Numbered from the stretch's first letter, positions 1 to 8,058 are shown. The stretch is DNA of 64,000 nt from Nymphaea colorata (GCF_008831285.2 NC_045150.1:4540001-4604000), one strand, 5' to 3'. The notes: generated by a model not told the origin, from the letters alone. A program made the numbers and translations.

Positions 1-1
1 C

Positions 2-577
2 GGTTTTGAGTACGAGCTTGCCACTACTGAAGAGGAGAATGACGTTGAAATCACAGAGCATACCATACTTGCCCTCCTCAACACGCATGAGGAAGAAGAG
101 GAGGAGGAAGACGAAATGGCATATTACCAATACCTAGCAATCCAACAGGAAGCAGAGCAAGTGCCACGGTATGACACCGATAATGATTCAGACGAATTCC
201 TAAATCCTTGGGCTTCTGACAAACAAGAAAAACTATTCGTTCTTGATGAATACAACTATCCCCAAATGAAGGAGTTATCATCAGTTATCGCCTCTGCAAC
301 ATCAGGGACTACCACAGCACAGTCCCCATACAACCCTCCTGCGGACATATCCATGAGTATGCCAGGGTACGCCCCGGCCACAGGAAGGACTCCTCCCATC
401 AAACCAGATGTGGACATCCCCTCCAGCAGCCGCATAAAATTCAGAGGAGGAAGAAATGACGAAATGTGGAATTTACCCACAACTGCGCAATCAACATGGG
501 TAATTTTCATCATCCCAACACAAATAGGATTATTCCATGATGTGTATATGGCGTCACTAAGCTCCTCTCCTTCTTGA
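2..577 (+). pseudogene. Viral ORF3 fragment: acidic linker and start of coat protein
   Basis: Open frame running in from the window edge. The first part is very acidic, with a run of seven Glu followed by Asp-Glu just before a Met at 116, as expected for the region between movement and coat protein of a caulimovirid polyprotein. From about 397 the frame enters the start of the coat protein (shared with 5,044 onward) and reaches Phe-His-Asp-Val at about 538. There it meets an inverted coat-protein piece, and the last ten codons to the stop at 575-577 are antisense noise. The true ORF start is outside the window. No core function remains in this fragment by itself. Confidence 0.8.
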
Positions 578-1493
578 ACTGAGATAATGTCGTGATCTTC
601 TGGAAGTTCTAGACTCTCGAAAATTACCGCCCTTTTTACATTTTTGTAATCATTGGGGCATTCTCTGGCAAAGTGGCCTTCCTTGCCACATAAGTAGCAC
701 TTGCATTTTTTGTTTCAAAGCGGGTGCTTTCTTTTTTCAATTCTTGCATGTGTTGGGTGTGGTTTACCTCTGTAAGTGGTAGATTTTCGCATGCCGTATT
801 TCTTTTTCTCTGTTTCTCTATAGTATATAGTAACCTGGGATTGGGATTTGGGAGCAAAACGGTAAGTTCTTCAGAGATCGCTTGAATGCGGCATCCTTGC
901 ATTCTTGCTCAAGGTACTGATAAGTAAATAGGATTCGAGGGGTGAGTCCTATTGTTACACCTAGGTATTTGGCGTCAAATGCCTGTTTGATTCTGTTCCC
1001 TAGATCCTCTGGCATTTTCATCCAGTATTTTTCTGAAAGTTCTGGGCTAATGAACATTCTCCTGGATTTCGCTGCTAATCGGAGATAATCATTCATGTAC
1101 TGGATGATATATTTTATGTTGATGCAGGATAGTTTTTCGAGATCTCGATATGCTTGATCCTATATACCCGTTGTTCCTTGTGTGGGATCTTCCAACGAGA
1201 ACACCCTGCACATCTGTGATAGGATATTTTGAGTGCCTTCCCTGCCTTCGGCGGTGGCAATCAGAGCTTCATACTCGATTCGATACTCCATTCTCCATTG
1301 TATCCAGATTAATTTTTCTATTTCACCGAGTAAGTTTTCCATGAACTCAGCTTTGTCCCTGGCGTCTGAGAATCCTTTTTCTGAGATCAGATTTTTGGTT
1401 ATGGATTCCCATCGAGAAAATACATCATGGAATAATCCTATTTGTGTTGGGATGACGAAAATTACCCCTGTTGATTGCGCGGCTGTGGGTAAA
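545..1493 (-). pseudogene. Viral coat protein core and zinc knuckle (inverted copy)
   Basis: Read on the minus strand from 1,493 down, this encodes most of the coat protein (structural capsid domain of ORF3). It begins within the Trp-Asn-Leu-Pro-Thr block and passes through a Trp-rich helical stretch to the RNA-binding CCHC zinc knuckle (Cys-X2-Cys-X4-His-X4-Cys) at about 665-715. An acidic tail follows to about 545. A small insertion near 820-835 puts a stop and frame change between capsid core and zinc knuckle, so the copy is broken. The core is repeated at 5,044-5,700 and 7,352-7,969 on the other strand, which allows the breaks to be seen by comparison. At both ends it joins unrelated viral positions. 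Confidence 0.85.
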
Positions 1494-1545
1494 GCTCCTC
1501 TCCTTATTGAACTGAGATAATGTCGTGATTTTCTGGAAAGCCGTC
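1494..1545 (-). repeat. Displaced 52-bp copy of the post-zinc-knuckle segment
   Basis: Near-identical to 557-608 in the same orientation. It is wedged between the movement-protein end (1,546) and the coat-protein start (1,493), deleting the sequence that should lie between those domains. It marks a rearrangement junction. Confidence 0.85.
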
Positions 1546-2219
1546 CCATTAAATCCTCTTGTAAGGATCAGATTTGCTTCCTCATTTCTCCAATTGGTGT
1601 ACCCTCGGGTTTGGATGCAGATTTGAAAATGGCGGTAGAAGTCTCCTAAGGTTAAGATCGTGTCAGGAATGATAAAAATAATTTGATTTCCTCTTGACAG
1701 ATCTACTTCCATGGTGGCGAATATAGCTTGGTCATTCTGCCGCCTGTTGTCAAGGAAGACAACCAAGGCTTGGGTGCCTTCGTCTCTCCTATGCAGGATT
1801 TGCAGCCGGACTTGTACTAGTCCGACGTGGATGAATCGGAAATTGCTTCGGTATAATGCCTGAAAGCTTTCTGGTTGGATAAACGGCCGGTCTACTTGCT
1901 GATCATCGAGGCATGAGATTGCTTCTTCTGATAGGTGTTGGTAGACACGGTGTTGGCTGGTGTTGCTACGGGCGGAGTATAGTACCTATGCCGGTACCAT
2001 GTTTGCTCGCTCCCGTAAGGATCTTGCTAGCTGCTGTTCTGGTTGCAGCTGTTCTTCTAGGACCTCTTGATGATTACGCTGTATTATACAGTTGACTCTT
2101 CTTTGGAAATTGAGGCGTCTTCTTTGTCCCGTGCGGTAGTCTCGGATCTGATCCTCAAACTCTGGTTGTGAGTTTGAAACCTGATTTTGGGAAGAGCTAA
2201 CGGATGGTCGTCGATCCAT
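1546..2219 (-). pseudogene. Viral ORF3 N-terminus and movement protein (inverted copy)
   Basis: ORF3 begins at an ATG at 2,219-2,217, inside the last codons of ORF2. The N-terminus is basic and Gln/Arg-rich. The 30K-superfamily movement protein follows, recognisable by the strand-rich block containing IIFIIPDTILTLGDF (about 1,640-1,690) and the downstream TRGY. In viruses of this family the protein enlarges plasmodesmata for cell-to-cell spread. An in-frame stop lies at 1,988-1,986 where the second copy (8,068 onward) is open. The frame then continues to 1,546, where it is cut and joined to a displaced fragment. The ORF2/ORF3 overlap is typical of badnaviruses. Confidence 0.85.
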
Positions 2220-2601
2220 CTTTGATTTTCTTTTTCTCGTCTGCGAGGATGGGGTAGGGATCTTTGACGACGTGCAATTTTCCTTTCTTTTCAACTAGCT
2301 TGCCGATTGAAAGGTCCTTAAATTTCTTTCCGAGTTCGTCTATCAGAGAATCTGACAGAATATCTCCTTTTGAAGTTACCGCCCTGAGTATGGTAGAAAG
2401 TTCGCTCAACTTTGCTATGAGTTGTACTTGGTTGTCGATCACTTGGGTGACCAACTGAATTAGGGTATTGTTCTGCTTGATTAGAGCAGATGTTGTAGCT
2501 CCGACAGATGAATTTTCAGAAGGCTTGACGTATGCGACTGCGGGGGACTCAATGGCGTTTGTGACTGACAGAGCCCTTTTGATCGCAAGGTTATCGTTCA
2601 T
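2197..2601 (-). CDS. Viral ORF2 (virion-associated-protein-like), intact
   Basis: A complete 134-codon frame with no stops. Position and form match ORF2 of badna-/tungroviruses: it follows ORF1 with an ATGA overlap (2,601-2,598) and overlaps the ORF3 start at 2,219. The middle is a heptad-like coiled coil (repeated Leu/Ile with Gln/Asn). The C-terminus is basic and ends with a GKLHVVKDPYP-type motif followed by Lys-rich residues. In the family such proteins associate with virions and bind nucleic acid. The assignment rests on order and on these features, not on a database match. It is one of the few uninterrupted frames in the mosaic. Whether it is expressed is unknown. Confidence 0.75.
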   Translation of the reverse strand: MNDNLAIKRALSVTNAIESPAVAYVKPSENSSVGATTSALIKQNNTLIQLVTQVIDNQVQLIAKLSELSTILRAVTSKGDILSDSLIDELGKKFKDLSIGKLVEKKGKLHVVKDPYPILADEKKKIKDGSTTIR

Positions 2602-2935
2602 GAGAGTTGCTTCTGAATTTGAGTGATCTTGGTTTCGATGGTTTGGGTTCTTCCTTCTAGAGACTCGAGGTGACCTAAATCCAGACTTTCGATAGGGGTT
2701 TTTGATGGTATGGTGGTGGTTACAGGCTTAGCTTGGGTAACTAAGTTGGAGAGATGACTAACCTGAGTTTCTAGTTTGAGAAGGTGGTTTTCGAGGGATA
2801 AAAGTTTTGCCTGGATAACTGCAAGCGCAGAGAGGATTTTCTAAATTTCTTCTATCTTGTCAACAAGGGTTTAGAATTTTGGGTTTAGTTTTCCAACATC
2901 TGTGCGCAACCTATGGTCGGTTATAGGGGCTTACC
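2598..2935 (-). pseudogene. Viral ORF1 remnant, coiled coil, no ATG
   Basis: The frame ends at TGA 2,600-2,598, overlapping the ORF2 ATG. Reading back it encodes a Leu-heptad coiled coil, then a Ser/Thr-rich linker and a second short coil. Two in-frame stops lie upstream at 2,843-2,841 and 2,873-2,871, and no ATG is present before the next stop near 2,935. Either the start is lost or initiation was at a non-AUG codon, as is known for ORF1 of rice tungro bacilliform virus. The assignment is by position between primer-binding site and ORF2, and by the ATGA junction. Confidence 0.55.
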
Positions 2936-3056
2936 TGATGCCTCTATGACCTGGGTCTTTAACAAAGATTGTTGGCTTTTGGACTCAAAACCACAAACAC
3001 CGTGATGAAATAGGTGAAAGGAATAACAGGAATCTTCACTTACTTGTAAATGTCAA

Positions 3057-3068
3057 GCTCTGATACCA
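3057..3068 (-). other. tRNA-Met primer-binding site of the pararetrovirus
   Basis: On the minus strand this reads TGGTATCAGAGC, the exact 12-nt complement of the plant initiator tRNA-Met 3' end used by Caulimoviridae to prime minus-strand DNA. It lies about 230 nt downstream of the TATA box and upstream of ORF1, as expected. Confidence 0.92.
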
Positions 3069-3167
3069 AGAAAGCGTCGGTGTGGCTCTGAAGCGAAGGA
3101 AGCGAAAGTCCCAAAGTGGCTCGGAACCGAAGGAAGCGAAAGCACACACTAGAATGAAGGAAAAGCC

Positions 3168-3173
3168 TTTATT
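3168..3173 (-). promoter_or_regulatory. Viral poly(A) signal AATAAA
   Basis: AATAAA on the minus strand, about 120 nt downstream of the TATA box and upstream of the primer-binding site. This is the position that gives pararetroviral transcripts their terminal redundancy. Confidence 0.7.
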
Positions 3174-3291
3174 GAAAGAGGAGACGATGCTCCAAACTTT
3201 CATAGATACAAGTAAGGACCAAAAAAAAAACTTTGGAAGAGAAAAACCCTTGGGATCGCCAAGATGTGTTTCAACTTCAATTGAAGCCTCC

Positions 3292-3298
3292 TTATATA
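3292..3298 (-). promoter_or_regulatory. Viral promoter TATA box
   Basis: On the minus strand the context is TCTATATAAGGAGG, very like the TATA context of known caulimovirid promoters. Leader, poly(A) signal and primer-binding site follow in the right order, and the 58-bp repeats lie immediately upstream. If active it would transcribe leftward through ORF1, ORF2 and ORF3, away from the cyclase gene. Confidence 0.8.
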
Positions 3299-3352
3299 GA
3301 GTTGGGGGCTTCTAATTGCACGCCGAGAAAGCGCATGGAGAGATAAGAGTGG

Positions 3353-3571
3353 TGTTGCGTGGCATAGACGCCGACGCATCTGACAAAAGCAAAGTCGCGT
3401 GAATAATGTAAGGTGCGTGGCACAGACACCGACGCATCCGACAAAAGTAAAGATGTGTGAATAAAGTAATGTGCGTGACACAGACGCCGACGCATCCGAC
3501 AAAAGGAAAGACGTGTGAATAAAGTGAGGTGTGTGGCACAGACGCCGACGCATCCGACAAAAACAAAGACT
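3353..3571 (-). repeat. 58-bp tandem repeat, four copies, upstream of viral TATA
   Basis: The block CAGACGCCGACGCATC recurs with start points at 3,363, 3,421, 3,479 and 3,537 (with small changes), an exact 58-bp period. It contains GACG-type cores and sits just upstream of the TATA box, so a transcriptional enhancer role is a reasonable inference. Because 58 is not a multiple of 3, the Cys-rich open frames seen through it are by-products. A three-copy version lies at 7,197-7,351. Confidence 0.88.
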
Positions 3572-3597
3572 GCCTGAGATGGGTCCACACGCTTCCG

Positions 3598-4014
3598 TCA
3601 GATTCTGCATCGTTTTGCAGATGAGAGTATGGTTTTGATGATGTACTGGGAGAGTATTCTGACGCTATCGAGTGTAGCTTTGACGCTTCCTTTGATATCG
3701 GACCAGTAATTGCCAGTGGTTGCTAACTTGGAACATATCAAAAACTTGATTCATTGTAGGTTCTTTAGACTGGCTAGATCATCTTCAATACGATTGCAGA
3801 GGATATTTTCCAGGCTGTCGAGTTCACGTCCGAGCTCATTGAATCTCTATATGGCGATGCTGAATTCTTTACTGACAGGGTACCCCCAGTATTTGGAGAC
3901 TTCGGGGTGGCGAAGTCGGGCTACTGTTCTGTACCTGTTTGCGATCATGAGGCCTGGCTGCATAAAAGTTGGTTCTTCCCACTCTGGTTCTGAGATTCTA
4001 CGGGCTTGAGCCAT
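3598..4014 (-). pseudogene. Viral ORF5 (inverted copy, broken)
   Basis: Second copy of the 134-residue ORF5 seen intact at 6,746-7,150. ATG at 4,014-4,012. At least two in-frame stops interrupt it. The normal stop is altered, so the frame runs on to 3,600-3,598, close to the enhancer repeats. The protein has a conserved RYR block near residue 27, a Trp near 43, a helical acidic middle and an SNYW-like motif near residue 100. No function is recognised. It resembles the neighbouring ORF4. Confidence 0.75.
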
Positions 4015-4137
4015 CCTTTCCTACTATGCTGTAAAATATGTTGTAGGGAGAGGGTGTGAGTGTAATTACAAGGCTTTTAACTATGCATGAAAGTGAGACT
4101 ATTTTGTACAGACTAGCATATTTCAGCCTACAAAGGA

Positions 4138-4542
4138 CTAAAGATGGATTCTACGAATCCCCTGCATCATCTTCTTGATGTAGGAGATGATGTCTTCGAT
4201 TTCCAGCATATTGTGGCAAACAGGCTGGCGTGTAAAGCGCCAGTAATTGGTTTTGCTGGCTGATCGAAAAGTTGTCGTCCACTTCAACTCTTGGATTTTT
4301 TGGATGCACTCGAGAACTTCAAGGACACGTGTGAAGATCTCAGCTTCAATTTTAGATAGTTCTTCTAGCAGTTCATCCCGACGTGGTCGGGGTAGTTTTC
4401 AATCTTCACTAATGTCTTCTGGATAGAGCTCGTTAAGGATTCTTCTGTAACGCTCAGTAATTGACTCACTTGGTTGCACAGGTAGTGGAACTTCTGTTGC
4501 TGGGATGGCGGTCCCGGATGGTCCTGCCATTCCTGTACACAT
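4138..4542 (-). pseudogene. Viral ORF4 (inverted copy, broken)
   Basis: Inverted copy of ORF4 (intact at 6,218-6,622). ATG at 4,542-4,540 overlaps the RNase H end in another frame, and the stop is at 4,140-4,138. One in-frame stop at 4,401-4,399 replaces a Trp codon of the other copy. Same length (134 codons) and same overall pattern as ORF5. Function unknown. The 123-nt gap to ORF5 is conserved between the two copies. Confidence 0.75.
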
Positions 4543-5043
4543 TGTTCAAAAGTTGTCAATAGTTGAGGCTTAGGGTTATTGAGTGGCGAGATTATCAAAG
4601 AAGTGATTATCCGTGAGAGAGAATCTGCTAGGATGTTGTCTTTCCCGTTGATGTGTTCGAAGGACACATCAATCCCTAGCCCTGTAATAAAATCTACAAA
4701 GGCTATCCATCTGACTCTGGAGGGTTTATTGATATTCGACTTGTTGAAGAAACTTATAATGGCTTGACAATCTGTCCGTATAAGGATTTCCTTCTGCTCC
4801 AGATAATAGATCTTTAGTGATTCAAGGCTGTTCATTACAGCAAAGATTTCTGCATCTGCGCCGGTGTCTAAGATTGCTCTGACGGAAAATATTTTGACTC
4901 CGGGAATATCAATAAACCCTCCACCTGAGGCTGCGTTGGCAGTTTTTCCCTGTAGGATAAAACAGTCATCGTCGGTAAGGAGAACGTTTTTACCTTTGTG
5001 CTGCCTGTTCTTGTCTGCTAGAGTGAGTTCTTCAAGGTCATCT
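4365..5043 (-). pseudogene. Viral protease start fused to RNase H (inverted copy; RT deleted)
   Basis: From 5,043 downward an acidic linker leads to the start of the retroviral-type aspartic protease, ending in Leu-Asp-Thr-Gly-Ala at about 4,860. The next codons are already within RNase H (Asp-Ala-Glu-Ile-Phe-Ala-Val-Met-Asn). The rest of the protease, the whole reverse transcriptase and the first RNase H catalytic part have been deleted without loss of frame. RNase H continues through RTDCQAIISF and the DNILADSLSR segment to about 4,495. This frame does not stop where the other copy does but runs on through the ORF4 region to 4,365. It cannot encode a polymerase. Confidence 0.83.
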
Positions 5044-5700
5044 ATCAAACCAGATGTGGACATCCCCTCCAGCAGCCGCACAAAATTCAGAATAGGAAGA
5101 AATGACGAAATGTGGAATTTACCCACAGCCGCGCAATCAACAGGGGTAATTTTTGTCATCCCAACACAAATAGGATTATTCCATGATGTGTTTTCTCGAT
5201 GGGAATCCATAACCAAAAATCTGGTCTGAGAAAAAGGATTCTCAGACGCCAGGGACAAAGCTGAGTTCATGGAAAGCTTACTCGGTGAAATAGAAAAATT
5301 AATCTGGATACAATGGAGAATGGAGTATCGAACCGAGTATGAAGCTCTGATTGCCAACGCCGATGGTAGGGAAGGCACTCAAAATATCCTATCACAAATG
5401 CGCAGGGTGTTCTCGTTGGAATATCCCACACAAGGAACAACGTGTATACAGGATCAAGCATATCGAGATCTCGAAAAACTATCCTGCATCAACGTAAAAT
5501 ATATCATTCAGTACATGAATGATTATCTCCGATTAGCAGCAAAATCCGGGAGAATGTTCATTAGCCCAGAACTTTCAGAAAAATACTGGATGAAAATGCC
5601 AGGGGATCTAGCGAACAGAATCAAACAGGCATTTGACGCCAAATACCCAGGCGTAACAATAGGACTCACCCCTCGAATCCTATTTACTTATCAGTACCTT
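5044..5700 (+). pseudogene. Viral coat protein core (plus-strand copy 1)
   Basis: The coat protein starts at the Pro-Asp-Val-Asp-Ile-Pro block shared with position 397. It runs through the Trp-Asn-Leu-Pro-Thr segment, the helical Trp-Ile-Gln-Trp segment and the Tyr-Trp-Met-Lys-Met-Pro segment, and ends at a Thr-Tyr-Gln-Tyr-Leu motif. One in-frame stop lies at about 5,226-5,228. Zinc knuckle, protease and reverse transcriptase are missing: at 5,700 it jumps to a 30-bp GTATTAATAC-flanked piece and then RNase H. On the left it abuts the inverted protease fragment head to head. Confidence 0.83.
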
Positions 5701-5729
5701 GTATTAATACTCGCTACCAGGTATTAATA

Positions 5730-6266
5730 CGATTATCAGAATCTGCCTACCCTGTCAAGTGTTTTATCATCCTGGAAACAGACGGATGTATGGAGGGATG
5801 GGGAGGTATATGCAAGTGGAAGCCTCAGAAATATGATTCAAGGAGCATGGAAAAGCCCTGTGCATATGCCAGCGGCAAATTCAGCCCACCTAAATCAACA
5901 ATCGATGCGAAAATCTTTGCTGTAATGAATAGCCTTGAATCACTAAAGATCTATTATCTTGAGCAGAAGGAAATCCTTATAAGGACAGATTGTCAAGCCA
6001 TTATAAGTTTCTTCAACAAGTCGAATATCAATAAACCCTCCAGAGTCAGATGGATAGCCTTTGTAGATTTTATTACAGAGCTAGGGATTGATGTGTCATT
6101 CGAACACATCAACGGGAAAGACAACATCCTAGCAGATTCTCTCTCACGGATAATCACTTCTCTGATAATCTCGCCACTCAATAACCCTAAGCCTCAACTA
6201 TTGACAACTTTTGAACAATGTGTACAGGAATGGCAGGACCATCCAGGACCGCCATCCCAGCAATAA
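5730..6266 (+). CDS. Viral RNase H domain (plus-strand copy), open frame
   Basis: The uninterrupted frame begins before 5,730, and the first ATG is at 5,790. It holds a near-complete RNase H domain: the first catalytic Asp in ILETDG (about 5,775), the Trp-Gly-Gly turn, an acidic residue in the STIDAKIF helix, the second Asp in RTDCQAI, and a late Asp in ADSLSR. It ends with TAA at 6,264-6,266, overlapping ORF4. In a virus this domain removes genomic RNA from RNA-DNA hybrids. Without the polymerase part it is a fragment, although the residues I can check are present. Confidence 0.82.
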   Translation, partial: RLSESAYPVKCFIILETDGCMEGWGGICKWKPQKYDSRSMEKPCAYASGKFSPPKSTIDAKIFAVMNSLESLKIYYLEQKEILIRTDCQAIISFFNKSNINKPSRVRWIAFVDFITELGIDVSFEHINGKDNILADSLSRIITSLIISPLNNPKPQLLTTFEQCVQEWQDHPGPPSQQ

Positions 6267-6622
6267 AAGTTCCACTACCTGTGCAACCAAGTGAGTCAAT
6301 TACTGAGCGTTACAGAAGAATCCTTAATGAGCTCTATCCAGAAGACATCAGTGAAGATTGGAAACTACCCCGACCACGTCGGGATGAACTGCTAGAAGAA
6401 CTATCCAAAATAGAAGCTGAGATCTTCACACGCGTCCTTGAAGATCTCGGGTGCATCCAGAAAATCCAAGAGTTGAAGTGGACGACAACTTTTCGATCAG
6501 CCAGCAAAACCAATTACTGGCGCTTTACACGCCAACCTGTTTGCCACAATATGCTGGAAATCGAAGACATCATCTCCTACGTCAAGAAGATAATGCAGGG
6601 GATTCATAGAATCCATCTTTAG
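6218..6622 (+). CDS. Viral ORF4, intact, unknown function
   Basis: An intact 134-codon frame that overlaps the end of RNase H in another frame. Seen: a Pro-rich N-terminus, an ERYRR block near residue 32, a DWKLPRPRR motif, a long charged helix rich in Glu and Leu, a SASKTNYW motif near residue 97, and a hydrophobic C-terminal helix. It aligns by eye over its length with ORF5 just downstream: RYR, then Trp, then the charged helix with an EDL, then a TNYW/SNYW motif. I do not recognise a named family. Position after RNase H recalls ORF4 of rice tungro bacilliform virus, but no sequence similarity is claimed. A broken second copy is at 4,138-4,542. Confidence 0.72.
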   Translation: MCTGMAGPSRTAIPAIKVPLPVQPSESITERYRRILNELYPEDISEDWKLPRPRRDELLEELSKIEAEIFTRVLEDLGCIQKIQELKWTTTFRSASKTNYWRFTRQPVCHNMLEIEDIISYVKKIMQGIHRIHL

Positions 6623-6745
6623 TCCTTTGTAGGCTGAAATATGCTAGTCTGTACAAAATAGTCTCATTTTCATGCATAGTTAAAAGCCTTGTAATTACAC
6701 TCACACCCTCTCCCTACAACATATTTTACAGCATAGTAGGAAAGG
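6623..6745 (+). promoter_or_regulatory. ORF4-ORF5 spacer with possible 3' splice site
   Basis: A 123-nt non-coding spacer conserved in both copies. It ends with a pyrimidine-rich stretch and TTTTACAG about 20 nt before the ORF5 ATG, which resembles a plant 3' splice acceptor. A downstream ORF expressed from a spliced RNA is known in rice tungro bacilliform virus. Here it is only a suggestion. Confidence 0.3.
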
Positions 6746-7150
6746 ATGGCTCAAGCCCACAGAATCTTAGAACCAGAGTGGGAAGGACCAACTTCTATGC
6801 AGCCAGGCCTCATGATCGCAAACAGGTACAGAACAGTAGCCCGACTTCGTCACCCCGAAGTCTCCGAATACTGGGGCTACCCTGTCAGTAAAGAATTCAG
6901 CATCTCCATACAGAGATTCAATGAGCTCGGACGTGAACTCGACAGCCTGGAAAATATCCTCTACAATCGTATTGAAGATGATCTAGCCAATCTAATGGAC
7001 CTACAAGGAATCAAGTTTTTTATCTTTTCCAAGTTAGCAACCTCTAGCAACTACTGGTCTGATATCAAAGGAAGCGTCAAAGCTACACTCGATAGCGTCA
7101 GAATACTCTCCCAGTACATCATCAAAACCGTACTCTCATCTGCAAAATGA
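6746..7150 (+). CDS. Viral ORF5, intact, unknown function (ORF4 paralogue)
   Basis: An intact 134-codon frame ending in TGA 7,148-7,150, about 50 nt before the enhancer repeats. Features: an NRYRTV block near residue 27, YWGYP near residue 43, a long charged helix with IEDDLANL, then a SSNYW motif near residue 100 and a C-terminal helix. Length and motif spacing parallel ORF4, which suggests tandem duplication of one gene followed by divergence. No signal peptide or transmembrane segment is obvious. A broken copy is at 3,598-4,014. Function unknown. Confidence 0.72.
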   Translation: MAQAHRILEPEWEGPTSMQPGLMIANRYRTVARLRHPEVSEYWGYPVSKEFSISIQRFNELGRELDSLENILYNRIEDDLANLMDLQGIKFFIFSKLATSSNYWSDIKGSVKATLDSVRILSQYIIKTVLSSAK

Positions 7151-7196
7151 TGCAGAATCTGACGGAAGCGTGTGGACCCATCTCAGGCAGTCTTTG

Positions 7197-7351
7197 TTTT
7201 TGTCGGATGCATCGGCGTCTGTGCCACGCACCTTACTTTATTCACGTGTCTTTGCTTTTGTTGGATGCGTCGGCGTCTGTGCCACACACCTTACTTTCTT
7301 CACGCATCTTTACTTTTGTCGGATGCGTCGTCGTCTGTGCCACGCACCTTA
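7197..7351 (+). repeat. 58-bp enhancer-like repeat, three copies
   Basis: GGATGC markers at 7,205, 7,263 and 7,321 show the same 58-bp period as at 3,353-3,571. The array is cut in its third copy and joined directly to coat protein through a shared CTTACT at about 7,349-7,354. No TATA box follows, so this copy lacks a core promoter. Confidence 0.88.
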
Positions 7352-7969
7352 CTCGGTGAAATAGAAAAATTAATCTGGATACAATGGAGAATGGAGTATC
7401 GAACCGAGTATGAAGCTCTGATTGCCACCGCCGATGGCAGGGAAGGCCAAAATATCCTATCACAAATGCGCAGGGTGTTCTCGTTGGAAGATCCCACACA
7501 AGGAACAACGGGTATACAGGATCAAGCATATCGAGATCTCGAAAAACTATCTTGCATCAACATAAAATATATTATTCAGTACATGAATGATTATCTTCGA
7601 TTAGCAGCAAAATCCGGGAGAATGTTCATTAGCCCAGAACTTTCAAAAAAATACTGGATGAAAATGCCAGGGGATCTAGGGAACAGAATCAAACAGGCAT
7701 TTGACGCCAAATACCCAGGCGTAACAATAGGACTCACCCCTCGAATCCTATTTACTTATCAGTACCTTGAGCAAGGATGTCTTATTCAAGCGATCTCTGA
7801 AGAACTTATCGTTTTGCTCCCAAATCCCAATCCCAGGTTACTACAGAGAAACAGAGAAAAAGAAATACGGCATGCGAAAATCTACCACTTACAGAGGTAA
7901 ACCACACCCAACGCATGCAAGAATTGAAAAAAGAAAGCACCTGCTTCGAAACAAAAAATGCAAGTGGTA
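7352..7969 (+). pseudogene. Viral coat protein, 3' part up to broken zinc knuckle
   Basis: Third copy of the coat protein. It begins inside the domain at the LLGEIEKLIW block and runs to the basic region before the zinc knuckle. It stops after the first knuckle residues (Lys-Lys-Cys-Lys), where an inverted fragment follows. An 8-bp deletion near 7,770 compared with the copy at 545-1,493 shifts the frame before the basic region. The apparent long frame that starts at 7,172 is a chance fusion of enhancer-repeat translation with this piece. Confidence 0.82.
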
Positions 7970-8058
7970 GTCCCTGACGTTGCAGAGGCGATAACTGATG
8001 ATTACGCCGTATTATAGAGTTGACTCTTCTTTGGAAATTGAGGCGTCTTCTTTGTCCG
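7970..8058 (-). pseudogene. Two short inverted viral scraps
   Basis: 7,970-7,998 is the reverse complement of about 282-312 (acidic linker before coat protein). 7,999-8,058 is the reverse complement of the ORF3 N-terminus (compare 8,152-8,213 and 2,070-2,130). The second scrap forms an inverted repeat with the adjacent ORF3 copy, with arms of about 58 bp and a loop of about 95 bp. Confidence 0.8.

Noticed and set aside
3200-3610. Cys-rich repeated peptides in three minus frames
   Set aside because: They come from reading the 58-bp repeat in all frames. The period is not a multiple of three and the place is the promoter.
5046-5378. N-terminal part of the open frame 5,378-4,365 (minus)
   Set aside because: This part is the antisense of the plus-strand coat protein. 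Only the part below 5,043 is viral coding on this strand.
7172-7900. 242-codon frame as one protein
   Set aside because: Its first 60 or so codons are translation of the 58-bp enhancer repeats joined by chance to coat-protein sequence.
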